DNA of 64,000 nt from Corynebacterium casei LMG S-19264 (GTDB lineage: Bacteria; Actinomycetota; Actinomycetes; Mycobacteriales; Mycobacteriaceae). Numbering within the stretch: position 1 is the first letter of the stretch; each line of letters begins with the position of its first letter. The stretch lies in NCBI RefSeq assembly GCF_000550785.1, contig NZ_CP004350.1, positions 266,835-330,834 of the forward strand, given 5' to 3'. The notes under the pieces are model-generated. The model was not told the origin of the DNA. It searched no databases and saw nothing but the letters and a program-made list of their open reading frames with translations. This document shows positions 1 through 8,633 of this stretch, piece after piece. The translations under genes and the position numbers were made by a program.

Positions 1-558
1 CATGCGCCCACCCAACCAGAACCAGCCCATGGGGTAGAAGGTCGGCATATCGGCATAGTTCATATCCGCATAGCCAGCCTGCTCCGTCATTCGCGTCAAG
101 AACTGGGTACGAAAGACCTGGTCAACCTGAATGCCGTCGAGCCACAAACGCGTAGCAGACAGTGGCATGCCCAGACTAGCGATGACAATCAAAGCCGGTG
201 AAAGATACGCCGCCACAACAGTTAGCCATTTAAGCGGCCCGTGCCCGTGTACGCCACGTTTGGTCCAGACATACAACAGCCCGGCCACGATAACGACGGT
301 GGCAACAATCGCCACCGTCGACAAACCACGGGTAACCATGGATGTGTTGAACGCGGGAAGTGAAACCTGCTTGAACACAAACCAGGCCGCCAGTGTGACA
401 ACGCCACCGCCAATCGCTGCTGCCGCCATCCCCAACAACACACCCATAAAACTCATGGTGTCGCGGGTAGCAGGAGTCAACGACTGCGAGTCACGCGCCG
501 GGGATGACGAAGGGGCAGTACTTGCGGGCGTTGCACCCGAAGAATCGGTCACAGTCAT
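1..558 (-). CDS. aftA: Galactan arabinofuranosyltransferase AftA, N-terminal part (runs off the left edge)
   Basis: The frame is open from the ATG at 558 to the window edge, giving the first 186 codons. The first 30 residues are Ser/Thr/Pro-rich and cytosolic. They are followed by hydrophobic segments and then a loop containing DGIQVDQVFRTQFLTRMTEQ and a NYADMPTFYPMGW stretch. That loop is typical of the first extracytoplasmic loop of GT-C arabinosyltransferases of the AftA family, which carries the acidic catalytic residues. AftA adds the first arabinofuranose residue from decaprenyl-phospho-arabinose to galactan. The DprE1/DprE2 genes that make this donor lie a short way upstream on the same strand, as in C. 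glutamicum, but here 3 kb of other genes lie between. The C-terminus is outside the window. Confidence 0.85.
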   Translation of the reverse strand, partial: MTVTDSSGATPASTAPSSSPARDSQSLTPATRDTMSFMGVLLGMAAAAIGGGVVTLAAWFVFKQVSLPAFNTSMVTRGLSTVAIVATVVIVAGLLYVWTKRGVHGHGPLKWLTVVAAYLSPALIVIASLGMPLSATRLWLDGIQVDQVFRTQFLTRMTEQAGYADMNYADMPTFYPMGWFWLGGRM

Positions 559-595
559 GGGTTTAGTCTCCCATACTTTTGCCCTATTCCTGATT

Positions 596-632
596 AAAGG
601 CCGCCCCCTCAGTCAAAGATGGGAGCGGCCTC
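596..632 (-). terminator. Rho-independent terminator after the small duplicated gene
   Basis: Read on the minus strand, a GC-rich stem (GAGGCCGC paired with GCGGCCTT) is followed by a T-rich stretch. It lies between the stop at 695 and the aftA start at 558, so it should separate the LGFP/small-gene transcript from aftA. Confidence 0.6.
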
Positions 633-694
633 ATAGGTCTACAATTTCTCAATCTATCCTTTTGCTGGCGCGTTACTCACCAATGCTCAAGTGC

Positions 695-1210
695 TTAATA
701 CATTGCTTTGGTGGCTTCGTCATAGTTGCGTGGGAACCAGGGTTGGTCTTCGTCGCGGCCGCCGATAGGGAACCATGGTGGTGTCCAGCCTGATTCTTTG
801 AGTACTTTTGGTGCTACCCAGCCGACTGTCACGCACGCAATGAGGTAGTTGTCCAGTGGATGGTGCTCGTTGAGCCAGTCCATCTCTTTTTCTGCCTCAG
901 CGCGTTTGCCAAAATGATGGGGGCGTTTGCTGTCCCATTCCGGGATATGTCCTGGCTTTGGGCGTGATGAAATGATCCACACTTTGTCGCCAATGCTAGC
1001 GGGAGAAGTGAAACCTTGCCATTCGGGTTGGGCGTATTCAATAGCTGAAGACTCCATCTGCCAGACCGAAAGTGCTGGGCCACCTTCATGGAATGCAGCT
1101 ATAAGTGTTTCATTGTATTCCCATGGAATGTACGCGACTAATTTCCTTTCGGAACCGAATTTGCGTGCTTCGCAGATCCATTGATACCCAGGAAGATCTT
1201 GTATTTCCAT
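695..1210 (-). CDS. Small cytosolic protein, second tandem copy; possible immunity protein
   Basis: This encodes 171 aa from the ATG at 1210. I do not recognise a named family. The protein has no signal peptide or membrane segment and is rich in Trp, Pro and acidic residues (for example GWTPPWFPIGGRDEDQPWFP near the C-terminus). About four fifths of its residues are identical to the neighbouring protein at 1317-1832, and both are exactly 171 aa. The start overlaps a TAA that ends a decayed copy of the 3' end of the upstream LGFP gene (1210-1268), in the same TAATG/TGATG arrangement as the intact copy. A GTG at 1222 is an alternative start. The duplication of a downstream gene together with the tail of a secreted protein suggests an immunity role, but that is inference. 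Confidence 0.75.
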   Translation of the reverse strand: MEIQDLPGYQWICEARKFGSERKLVAYIPWEYNETLIAAFHEGGPALSVWQMESSAIEYAQPEWQGFTSPASIGDKVWIISSRPKPGHIPEWDSKRPHHFGKRAEAEKEMDWLNEHHPLDNYLIACVTVGWVAPKVLKESGWTPPWFPIGGRDEDQPWFPRNYDEATKAMY

Positions 1211-1268
1211 TACACCCCACACTTGATTCGAGCTGCGGGGATAGGCCCGCGCATAATAATTTTCCGAC
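1210..1268 (-). pseudogene. Relic of the 3' end of the LGFP-protein gene
   Basis: About 59 bases match the last 20 codons of the LGFP gene at 1832-1890. NYYARAYP is still readable in one frame and AARIKCGV-stop in another, so a 2-base loss has shifted the frame. The relic directly abuts the second copy of the small gene. The duplicated unit was therefore the tail of the secreted gene plus the gene after it. Confidence 0.7.
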
Positions 1269-1316
1269 CTAAAGCGTTTTCTTCATGTGTCTTTCTTGCA
1301 GGAAAGCTACTTTTGG

Positions 1317-1832
1317 TCAATATTGTGCTTTGGTGGTTTCGTCGTAGTTGCGGGGAAACCAGGGTTGGTCTTGGTCGCGTCCGCCGATGGGAAACCAGGG
1401 TGGTGTCCATCCGGATTTTTCGAGCACGATTGGTGCTACCCAGCCGACTGTTATACATGCGATGAGGTAGTTGTCGTGTGGGTGGTGCTCGTTGAGCCAG
1501 TCCATCTCTTTTTCTGCCTCAGCACGCTTGTCGAAATGATAAGGGCGAAGTCCATCCCATTCTGGAATATGTCCTTGTTGGGGACGTGCCACGACGAGCC
1601 ACACTTTGTCACCGATACTTGCCGGGGAGGTAAATCCCTGCCATTCAGGCTGTGAGTACTCGATAGTTGAGGAGTCTATTTGCCATGCGGCAAGTGCTGG
1701 GCCACCTTCATGGAATGCGGCTTCAAGCTCTTGTTTATATTCCCAAGGGACGTAGGCGACTAATTTCATTTGGGAACCGAATCCGCGTGCTTCGCAGATC
1801 CATTGATGCCCAGGAAGAGGTTGCATCTCCAT
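1317..1832 (-). CDS. Small cytosolic protein, first tandem copy; possible immunity protein
   Basis: This encodes 171 aa and is the paralogue of 695-1210, differing at roughly one residue in five. The ATG at 1832 shares one base with the TGA stop of the LGFP gene (TGATG), which implies translational coupling. A GTG at 1835 is also possible. It has no signal peptide, so it should stay in the cytosol while its partner is exported. Conserved blocks shared by both copies include QPEWQGFTSPASIGDKVW and AEAEKEMDWLNEHHP. I do not recognise the family. A cytosolic protein tightly coupled to a secreted protein with a distinct C-terminal domain would fit an immunity protein, but there is no direct proof. 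Confidence 0.75.
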   Translation of the reverse strand: MEMQPLPGHQWICEARGFGSQMKLVAYVPWEYKQELEAAFHEGGPALAAWQIDSSTIEYSQPEWQGFTSPASIGDKVWLVVARPQQGHIPEWDGLRPYHFDKRAEAEKEMDWLNEHHPHDNYLIACITVGWVAPIVLEKSGWTPPWFPIGGRDQDQPWFPRNYDETTKAQY

Positions 1833-3466
1833 CACACTCCACAGTCGATACGAGCAGCGGGAGGATAGACCCGTGCATAATAATTCTTACCGCCGACAGC
1901 AATCACTCCCCGCGCGCTGCCGCCGAACAGATTCGGCCTATTACCTTGACACTTGAATTCGAGCTTCTGGGTGTATAGGGACTTCTGGCCGTTATTGTTG
2001 GTGGAAAACTCTGTTCGGTGTACCCATCTGCCAAGTGGAGGTGGGAACCAGTGGTGAGTTCTTAACTGAAGTTGATGCTCAATTGAGTCAACTTTTGTTG
2101 TGCAGCTTGTACGAGCTTTGAATCCTACCGTCTGAAGTCCACTGCTGGAGCGCAGGTGAATGTTCTCCGGGTAAAGCGTGCAAGGGCCATATTCCTTTCC
2201 TGCAGTTAATGCTGAAACGGCAGGTTCAGAAGCAATAGCATTACCATTGAGGATTTGGTCTTCCAACTCGTCGAAATAACGGTTGGCCTCGGCTTCGGTG
2301 GGGAAGTAGATGTACGGCGTTACTATCGGCTGCGAAGCCTTAAATAATTCACCATTAATTGTCCCACCTTGAAAAGCTTGGTCAGCGTATGTACTTCCTT
2401 CGCGTGGTACTGCGTCGGCGATCGGGTATCCAAATCGGCCAGATTCATAACCCGCATCGGACCATTTATTGAGAATTTCTCCTTCAACAGGGTGTGCCCC
2501 ATGCGATGGATGCCAGTAGATTGAACCAGCTTGGAAAATTGAGAATCGTCCCTTGCCATCCGAAGTCTTTGCTTCATTTGCGGTGGGGAATCCGAGTGGG
2601 CTGTCTGGACCTCCTAATTCGAGCCATTTCTCAAGAATTAGCCCATTGATGCTTGCGACGTGGAAACCATTGAGTGCTTGGCTGCGGTAAATCCTGCCAC
2701 CTTGGAACTTTTGTACCCAACCGGTGAGTTCGCCGTCGATACCGGTATTTCCTTGGACCGGTACTTCTCCGGAGGTGGGGTAACCCATCCAGCCGGCTTC
2801 CCAGCCATTTGTCGCCCACACTGAAGCAGTGTGGCGTGCGACTGCATGAGCACCAGTTTCGGGAGACCAGTAAATCCAGCCATTAGCAAACTTTTGCCGA
2901 AAACCTTTCCCGTCAGGATTTCGGTGCTGCGGCTCGACTGGGTAGAGCAGCCAGCTGGTCACTCCGCCCAGGCGATTATATTGTCGAAGAATATCATCGC
3001 AAACTTTGATGTTCTTGGGCCAAATTGTGGAGCAAGTTGATGTGCTCTGCGCGGTTGTTGTTCTAGGACCCTCTTGAAATTCGGAGGCTGCGATACTTAC
3101 TTCTGCGGCGTCGGCTTCTTGTTTTGAAATTCCTTGAGGAAGTTCGATTTCATCGCTCCACATGTCGCCGTTTATCGCCGGGTTGGGTTCTTCTAGCTGT
3201 TTGGCGGATTCAAGCTGGCGTTGTTGCTGCTCAACTTCTGCAGGTGTTAAACCAATCTCTCCATCAATCTCGATTGCTTGATCTTCTTGGAAAAGATGTG
3301 AATCGGCCAAAGTTTCACGCTCAGAGACACTGACTGTGCTGGCTGTATCGTTTACTCCAATAGTTGAGGCGGCAGCAGCAGGCTGTATGGAGAGGCTGAA
3401 CAATGTTGTTAGAACCAACGCTTTGAAGGCAGCGGATTTACTTCGGTGACGTACAGGGATTTTCAT
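1832..3466 (-). CDS. Secreted LGFP-repeat protein with a cysteine-containing C-terminal domain
   Basis: This encodes 544 aa. Residues 1-34 form a signal peptide (basic MKIPVRHRSK, then a hydrophobic core ending in AAAAS). Residues 35-140 are an acidic, low-complexity linker. About 150-385 hold four to five LGFP repeats, with recurring units such as LGFPTANE, MGYPTSGE and FGYPIADA paired with F..G.IYW/IY. LGFP repeats in mycolata are thought to attach proteins to the cell wall. The last 120 residues form a separate domain with Cys at CTLYPEN, RTSC, FKCQ and IDCGV. I have a general memory of this domain as a stand-alone secreted domain in Actinobacteria but cannot name it. The gene sits inside the aftA-dprE2 interval and is coupled to the small gene downstream. 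Confidence 0.8.
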   Translation of the reverse strand: MKIPVRHRSKSAAFKALVLTTLFSLSIQPAAAASTIGVNDTASTVSVSERETLADSHLFQEDQAIEIDGEIGLTPAEVEQQQRQLESAKQLEEPNPAINGDMWSDEIELPQGISKQEADAAEVSIAASEFQEGPRTTTAQSTSTCSTIWPKNIKVCDDILRQYNRLGGVTSWLLYPVEPQHRNPDGKGFRQKFANGWIYWSPETGAHAVARHTASVWATNGWEAGWMGYPTSGEVPVQGNTGIDGELTGWVQKFQGGRIYRSQALNGFHVASINGLILEKWLELGGPDSPLGFPTANEAKTSDGKGRFSIFQAGSIYWHPSHGAHPVEGEILNKWSDAGYESGRFGYPIADAVPREGSTYADQAFQGGTINGELFKASQPIVTPYIYFPTEAEANRYFDELEDQILNGNAIASEPAVSALTAGKEYGPCTLYPENIHLRSSSGLQTVGFKARTSCTTKVDSIEHQLQLRTHHWFPPPLGRWVHRTEFSTNNNGQKSLYTQKLEFKCQGNRPNLFGGSARGVIAVGGKNYYARVYPPAARIDCGV

Positions 3467-3695
3467 AGGATCTCCCGAGGAATGAGTGAATGTTCGTACA
3501 CCGCGCGTCGTACTAGTCCCAGATAGGAAACGGTGCCTAATCGAAGCCTAATGCGCTACACGGGATTTTGTTGCCGAATCGGGAAATAAATTCATGACAC
3601 TCAATGGACCATTTGAAGACTCACACCAGCACGTTCAGCCGCTTCTACATTCCGGCTTCTTTGACACACCCGAAGAAGAAACCGTGTGCAGGTAT

Positions 3696-3733
3696 AAAAA
3701 TTACCGCTTACCAGGGATAAACCTAGTAAGCGG
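3696..3733 (-). terminator. Rho-independent terminator after dprE2
   Basis: On the minus strand an 8-bp perfect stem (CCGCTTAC / GTAAGCGG) is followed by TAATTTTT. It lies 22 bases past the dprE2 stop. The rest of 3467-3755 is the promoter region of the LGFP gene, and I see no credible gene in it. Confidence 0.7.
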
Positions 3734-3755
3734 CGGCTAATCGTTCTGGCCGAGG

Positions 3756-4514
3756 TTAGAACGGCAGACGGCGGAAGATGGTCTGCGGGATGAACTTGAA
3801 AGCCAAAGAAACGTACTGGAACAGTGGGTGTACAAAGATAGAATCCTTGCCTTCCAGTACTGCCTTGACGGTTGCTTCAGCAACGTCATGAACATCCACG
3901 GTCAGTGGTGCTTCGCCGGCTTCGGCGGACATCTTGGTGCGTACCTGGCCTGGGCGAACAACCAGAACATTGGCGCCGGAGCCACGCAGGGCTTCGTTCA
4001 GGTTGACGTAGAAACCATCGGTGCCAGCCTTGGATGCGCCGTACACAAAGTTAGAACGACGCACGCGCATGCCGGCAACGGAGCTCAAAGCAACAATGGT
4101 GCCGTGACCCTGCGCCTTGAACTTGTTACCCAGCAACACACCAACCGAAACTGGTGCGGTGTAGTTGATCTGTGCGGAAGCCACGGCCTTAGCCTGGTCC
4201 TGCCACAATTCTTCCTGGTCGCCCAAGGTACCGAAGGAAACAACAGCAACATCAACGTCGCCGCGCTCAAATGCCTTGTCGATGACCTGCGGGTGGGACT
4301 CAAAATTAGTCGCGTCGAAGTCAATAACTTCCACGTCAGCGCCCTGTGCCTTCAAAGATTCTGCAGCATCAGCAATGCGTGGAGAATCCGCGCGTGCAGC
4401 GAGGGTGACCTTAGCTGGGCCGCGCTCGAGGAACTCGGAAATAATGCCCAGTCCGATTTCGCTGGTGCCGCCGAGCAGCAGCATGTGTTGTGCTTGTCCA
4501 GTTGCGTTAAGCAT
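3756..4514 (-). CDS. dprE2: Decaprenylphosphoryl-2-keto-ribose reductase DprE2
   Basis: This encodes 252 aa of the short-chain dehydrogenase fold. The nucleotide motif LLLGGTSEIGLGI is near residue 12, and the catalytic motif is SSVAGMRVRRSNFVYGASKAG (Ser, then Tyr-x-x-x-Lys). DprE2 uses NADH to reduce decaprenylphosphoryl-2-keto-erythro-pentofuranose to decaprenylphosphoryl-arabinose, the only donor of arabinose for arabinogalactan and lipoarabinomannan. It follows dprE1 by 13 bases on the same strand, the usual operon order in mycolata. The length matches the family. Confidence 0.92.
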   Translation of the reverse strand: MLNATGQAQHMLLLGGTSEIGLGIISEFLERGPAKVTLAARADSPRIADAAESLKAQGADVEVIDFDATNFESHPQVIDKAFERGDVDVAVVSFGTLGDQEELWQDQAKAVASAQINYTAPVSVGVLLGNKFKAQGHGTIVALSSVAGMRVRRSNFVYGASKAGTDGFYVNLNEALRGSGANVLVVRPGQVRTKMSAEAGEAPLTVDVHDVAEATVKAVLEGKDSIFVHPLFQYVSLAFKFIPQTIFRRLPF

Positions 4515-4527
4515 GAAAATTCCTTTC

Positions 4528-5943
4528 TTAGCGCAGCTCGAGGCGGCGTGACATATCGGAGGCGAAGACGCCGGTTGGGTCGATGTTGTTGCGGGTCTTC
4601 AACCAGCCCTCAAGCTCTGGGTACATGGTGTGGAAGTTTTCCGCGGAGGTGCGTGATTCTTTGGCCAGGTACAAACGGCCACCGAATTCCATGACGCGAC
4701 GGTCCAAGTCATTCAGGAAATCTCCCAGACCTGGACGGATTGGGAAGTCCACGCAGACATTCCAGCCCGGCATTGGGTAGCTCAACGGCGCCTTGTTGCC
4801 TGGGCCGAACAGCTTGAACACGTTCAGAGCGGAGTAGTGGCCGGACTTTTGCATGTCACGGATGATGTCCTTGAAAGGCTCAACCGCGTCCATAGGGACC
4901 ACGAACTGGTACTGCAAGAAACCCTTGGAGCCGTAGCCACGGTTCCACTCACCAATCAGGTCGAGTGGTTGGTAGAACTGCGTGAGGTTCTTGATCTTGT
5001 TCTTCGCCGGTGCGCCCATGGCGTAGTAGGCTTCGCCGATACCCATCAGGGTCAGCTTGTTCATGGTCCACGATGGGAAGATGTCCGGCACCTTCATCAA
5101 CTGTGGCGCGTTGAACTTCAGCGGATCCGCTGCCAGCTTTGGTGCGAACTCTTCGAGCTGCTCCAGCGTGGCCAAAGAACCACGGGAGATAGTGGAACGG
5201 CCCAGCTTTGGCTCAGGTGAGATGACATCGAACCACGCCGAAGAGTAGGTGTAGTTGTGCTCTGAACCGTCAGAGTGCGCCGCTACCGTTTCTTCCAGGT
5301 TGTTGGTGCGCTCAGTATCCGAAATGAAGTAGGCCGTTTCGGTCTTGGTCATGCGGATGGTAGCTCGCAAGATAATACCGGTCAGACCCATACCGCCGAT
5401 GGTTGCCCAGAACAGTTCAGCATCTGGGTCATCCTCGGTGCCTTCTGGTGTCAGGTGCAGGACACGGCCATCAGCAACGAGCAGTTCCATGCTGGTGACG
5501 TGGTCACCGAAGGAGCCCTCGGAGTGGTGGTTTTTGCCGTGAATATCAGGCCCGATTGCGCCGCCGATGGTGACCTGGCGGGTACCGGGAAGAACCGGAA
5601 CCCACAGGCCGAAAGGCAATGCTGCCTTCATCAATTGGTCCAAGGTGACGCCGGCATCAACATCAACCAATGCTGATTCGGGGTCGATGGAGTGGATTCG
5701 GTTGAGCGACTGCATGTCAATGACAAGGCCGCCTGCGTTTTGCGCCGGGTCGCCGTAGGAACGACCCATGCCGCGAGCGATGACGCCGCGGCGCAGGTGC
5801 GCTGGCTTATCTGCATTGTCATCGGCGACCATGGCAACGGCCTGACGGATTTCATCAACGTCGGCGGTTGCCAGCACATGTGCGGTAGTAGGAGCCGTGC
5901 GGCCCCAGCCATGTAAAGATTTTACGGTGGTGTGCAATTCCAT
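4528..5943 (-). CDS. dprE1: Decaprenylphosphoryl-ribose 2'-oxidase DprE1
   Basis: This encodes 471 aa. It is an FAD-linked oxidase of the VAO/ALO type: an N-terminal FAD-binding domain with [13 protein letters not shown] (about residue 56) and [23 protein letters not shown], then a substrate domain. It oxidises decaprenylphosphoryl-ribose at C2', the first half of the epimerisation finished by DprE2. The Cys attacked by benzothiazinones in M. tuberculosis is present in [11 protein letters not shown] (Cys about 397), as is the nearby Lys in LYLAKESR. The protein should therefore have the drug-sensitive form of the site (inference). It is the first gene of the dprE1-dprE2 unit. Confidence 0.93.
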   Translation of the reverse strand: MELHTTVKSLHGWGRTAPTTAHVLATADVDEIRQAVAMVADDNADKPAHLRRGVIARGMGRSYGDPAQNAGGLVIDMQSLNRIHSIDPESALVDVDAGVTLDQLMKAALPFGLWVPVLPGTRQVTIGGAIGPDIHGKNHHSEGSFGDHVTSMELLVADGRVLHLTPEGTEDDPDAELFWATIGGMGLTGIILRATIRMTKTETAYFISDTERTNNLEETVAAHSDGSEHNYTYSSAWFDVISPEPKLGRSTISRGSLATLEQLEEFAPKLAADPLKFNAPQLMKVPDIFPSWTMNKLTLMGIGEAYYAMGAPAKNKIKNLTQFYQPLDLIGEWNRGYGSKGFLQYQFVVPMDAVEPFKDIIRDMQKSGHYSALNVFKLFGPGNKAPLSYPMPGWNVCVDFPIRPGLGDFLNDLDRRVMEFGGRLYLAKESRTSAENFHTMYPELEGWLKTRNNIDPTGVFASDMSRRLELR

Positions 5944-6050
5944 AGTTTTAGAGCTTACCTAGCTTTATCGACCTACCACCGAATCAACGGGGCTCATGTA
6001 CCGATTACACAGGTGATTTTCAGTACAAGACCCCGTGATGAGGATCTTTC

Positions 6051-6739
6051 CTACACATCCTCAGTAGTTGTCGTTGCTTCTTCTCTGCTGCCTTCAGCAG
6101 CAGTTTCTTCGCCGGGTCGGCCTCCGCCGCCGCGTCCCATGCCCATGCCAGCACTGGGCTCAGGGGCAGTTTCGCTTAACGATGCCAAACTCGACCTAAT
6201 GCTTTCCGCCAGTGTCGCCGCACCTTCATCGCCTGCTTCTTCCGCACGCGTTGCCAGCTCAGTAAGCGTTTCTTCAGCGTAGCCACTAGCAATCAGCTGC
6301 TCATATAACTCGGCATATGCTTCTTCGTACATGGCGTAGAACTCTTCATTATCCAAGAAGCGTTCCTTAAGGATGCTGCTATCGCTGCCACCGCCTGCGC
6401 CTGCACCTTCACCTTCTTCACCACCAGGCATTTCCATGCCATCGGGCATTTCCATACCTTCTGGCCGCTGTGGCATCTCGCCGTTCGTTGGCATCTCGGG
6501 CATTTCCATACCTTCGGGAAGAGCCGGCATTTCACCTGTAGTGGCGGTGGCGTCGTTATCGGTAGCGGTGCCAATTTCGGTGTCCTGCTGCACGCCGCCC
6601 ATGCCACCGCCCATTCCGGATAGCGCTAGATTCAGGTCCGACGACAAGACCGTGAATTGCTTCTCGGTGGTGTCGTACCAGAGGTAGTAGTTATTACCAG
6701 GGCCGTCCATCGCATCGTTGTTGGACAAGATTTCTTGGG
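6051..6739 (-). pseudogene. CotH-kinase-family surface protein, 5' end lost
   Basis: The readable part starts near TQEILSNNDAMDGPGNNYYLWYDTTEKQFTVLSSDLNLAL, which I recognise as the late core of CotH-like kinase proteins. It continues through a Gly/Met/Pro-rich segment with repeats such as PEGMEMPEMP and PDGMEMPGGEEGEG, then a helical segment and an acidic tail. The N-terminal two thirds of a normal CotH protein are missing. The frame stays open to an ATG at 6884, but residues before TQEIL are unrelated sequence that overlaps the next gene. The break coincides with a 29-bp sequence shared with the end of the IS3 element at 16973-18293, so an IS-linked deletion is the likely cause. Confidence 0.7.
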
Positions 6740-6765
6740 TGTCCACTACTCGAGGGTAACCGCAA
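6737..6765. repeat. Solo IS3 end-like relic at the CotH break
   Basis: These 29 bases match 18266-18294, the right end of the IS3 element, at 26 positions. The last 15 bases are identical (CGAGGGTAACCGCAA). The element's proposed terminal CA falls at 6763-6764. No transposase lies nearby, so this looks like an end left behind by deletion or incomplete loss. Confidence 0.55.
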
Positions 6766-6813
6766 CAGACTCCGGTTGGATTTAATGTATGGAGGTTGAG
6801 AACGCGTAGCTGT

Positions 6814-7092
6814 TTAGTACAAATCCATGATGTCGCGGATTTCGGTGGGCAGTTCTTCCTGCGTAGTGATTTCGGGGCCTTCATATTCGCGCAAAATTTT
6901 GTAGACCAGGCCGCGGGAGGCGGAATCCAGCATCGGAATTTCTTCGGCCATCAGCCTGGTCATGAAATCATTCAGTGGAAGATTGGTGTGCTCCGCGGCG
7001 ATAAAACGCCCATTGCGCTTGTCTTCTTCCGTGCGCTCATCTTGTGCAGCTTGCTGGGCAGGGGTCAGATTTTCCATCTTGCCGTCATACAT
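6814..7092 (-). CDS. Conserved-looking small acidic protein, function unknown
   Basis: This encodes 92 aa, with ATG at 7092 (alternative ATG at 7077). I do not recognise the family. It is strongly charged and probably helical (PAQQAAQDERTEEDKRNGRF, then FMTRLMAEEIPMLDSASRGL), with no signal peptide or membrane segment. It lies 23 bases downstream of the MFS transporter on the same strand, so it may be the last gene of the uriH-uriT transcript. Its 3' end is about 50 bases from the IS relic that truncates the CotH gene, so it may be close to a deletion point, but the protein shows no obvious break. Confidence 0.55.
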   Translation of the reverse strand: MYDGKMENLTPAQQAAQDERTEEDKRNGRFIAAEHTNLPLNDFMTRLMAEEIPMLDSASRGLVYKILREYEGPEITTQEELPTEIRDIMDLY

Positions 7093-7115
7093 GCCACCCA
7101 GCTTAGTCCTTGTAC

Positions 7116-8570
7116 TTAGACCACTTGGCCTTCAGCTTCAGCTGCGGTGACCTTCGGGATGAACAGCGAGGTAGCTACGGAAATACCCAGGATGATTGCG
7201 GCGACCAGGAATGCGGTGGTGTAGCCGGCGGTGGAATCAGAACCGGCTGGGGAACCAGCAACCATGAATACCGGCAGGATGGCGAAGGAGACACCGGCAC
7301 CCAGGTTGAAGGCGGCGGAGTTCATGCCAGGCAAGAAGCCCTCATTATCCTTTGGCGAGTTCACAACACCCAGGTTGTTGAGCACGATGTTGCCGATACC
7401 CGCGTAGGTGATACCCAGCAGGATGACGGAGATAATCAGCACGGCCTTGGAATGTACGCCGACGAATGCCAGAACCAGTAGCAAGATGGCGGAGGCAGCG
7501 TTGCCGATACGCAGCAGGTTGCCGTAGCCAATGATTGGCGCGAAGCGGCCCGCGAAAGGACCCACGGCTAGACCAATCAGTGCATAAGGAGCGAGCAGGA
7601 ACAAGGAAGCTGCGTCGGCGCTCATGCTGAAGCCTGCGGTTGGGTTCTGAGCCAAGGAGACAGCCACGCCGTTGACGGCGGCGAAGACACCGGTCATGGT
7701 CAACACGGTGGTCAACAGCAGACCCCAGGTCGAACGGCGCTTGAGGTACTTTGGTGCAACCAGAGGCTGGTCGTGATTGTTCTCCCACTTCCAGAACACA
7801 GCAAAAACAGCCAGACCGATGACCAGTCCGATGATGACACCGAACCAGTTAGCGTTGCCAGCCTTGCCTGCTTCATTAACCGCCAAGGTGATGGCACAAA
7901 CGCTGATGACCAGGAAGAGCGCGCCCCACCAGTCAACCTTGATGCCGCTGGAAGGCTTGGATTCAGGCGCCCAAGCAGCGACCATTGCCACGGCAATGAA
8001 ACCGACGATGGCAATCAACCAGAATACGGAGCGGAAGCCCCAGTGTTCAGCCATCCAGCCGGAGATCAATACGTCAACGCCGGCAACGCCACCGTTAATA
8101 GCAGCAATCAGGCCAAGCAGGGTGCCCAGGCGGACTTCGTTCTTGACCTGGCTGCGCAGGATGATCAAGGTCATTGGGATGGTTGGGCCAGCAATTCCCT
8201 GCAGGGCACGGGCGAACATGAGCACGCCAATATTAGGAGCAAGCGCGGCAATCACACCACCGATAGCCATGACGGAGAGCATCACCAGCAAAATCTTGCG
8301 GCGGCCAACAATATCGGACAGACGAGGCAGGAACAGACCGCACAGTGCGCCACCGGTAAAGAACGCGGTTTGGGTCAGGCCAACGGCGGCCTCATCCGTG
8401 TTGAGCTCTTCCGCCATCGTGGTAAGCACCGGCGAGAGCATTGAAGCATTGAGCTGGAAGGCCACGGCCGCGGCGAGCAGCACCGTAAGCAGAAGTGGCA
8501 ATCCACCCTTGCGAGAATCAATCGGATCAGCGATACCGGCAGAGCCACCGGCAGCAGAGGTTCGGGACAT
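7116..8570 (-). CDS. uriT: MFS transporter, probable nucleoside importer (UriT-like)
   Basis: This encodes 484 aa with about 12-14 membrane segments. The MFS signature between segments 2 and 3 is LPRLSDIVGRRK, and the protein ends in a short acidic tail. The start has a good ribosome site (CAGGAGATCCTG before ATG). It follows the nucleoside hydrolase by 63 bases on the same strand. C. glutamicum has the same pair (uriT, uriH) in a uridine-use operon with rbsK and the LacI-type regulator uriR. Here the kinase and regulator are not adjacent. Nucleoside uptake is inferred from that pairing. The MFS assignment itself is secure. Confidence 0.75.
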   Translation of the reverse strand: MSRTSAAGGSAGIADPIDSRKGGLPLLLTVLLAAAVAFQLNASMLSPVLTTMAEELNTDEAAVGLTQTAFFTGGALCGLFLPRLSDIVGRRKILLVMLSVMAIGGVIAALAPNIGVLMFARALQGIAGPTIPMTLIILRSQVKNEVRLGTLLGLIAAINGGVAGVDVLISGWMAEHWGFRSVFWLIAIVGFIAVAMVAAWAPESKPSSGIKVDWWGALFLVISVCAITLAVNEAGKAGNANWFGVIIGLVIGLAVFAVFWKWENNHDQPLVAPKYLKRRSTWGLLLTTVLTMTGVFAAVNGVAVSLAQNPTAGFSMSADAASLFLLAPYALIGLAVGPFAGRFAPIIGYGNLLRIGNAASAILLLVLAFVGVHSKAVLIISVILLGITYAGIGNIVLNNLGVVNSPKDNEGFLPGMNSAAFNLGAGVSFAILPVFMVAGSPAGSDSTAGYTTAFLVAAIILGISVATSLFIPKVTAAEAEGQVV

Positions 8571-8633
8571 CAGGATCTCCTGTGTAGTAGAAAGCGCCGC
8601 AGTAAAAGCGCTTAAGGCATTAAGGCCGAAGTA

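Noticed and set aside
3594..3740. A 48-codon plus-strand frame between dprE2 and the LGFP gene
   Set aside because: It runs through the dprE2 terminator, has only a weak ribosome site and no recognisable sequence.
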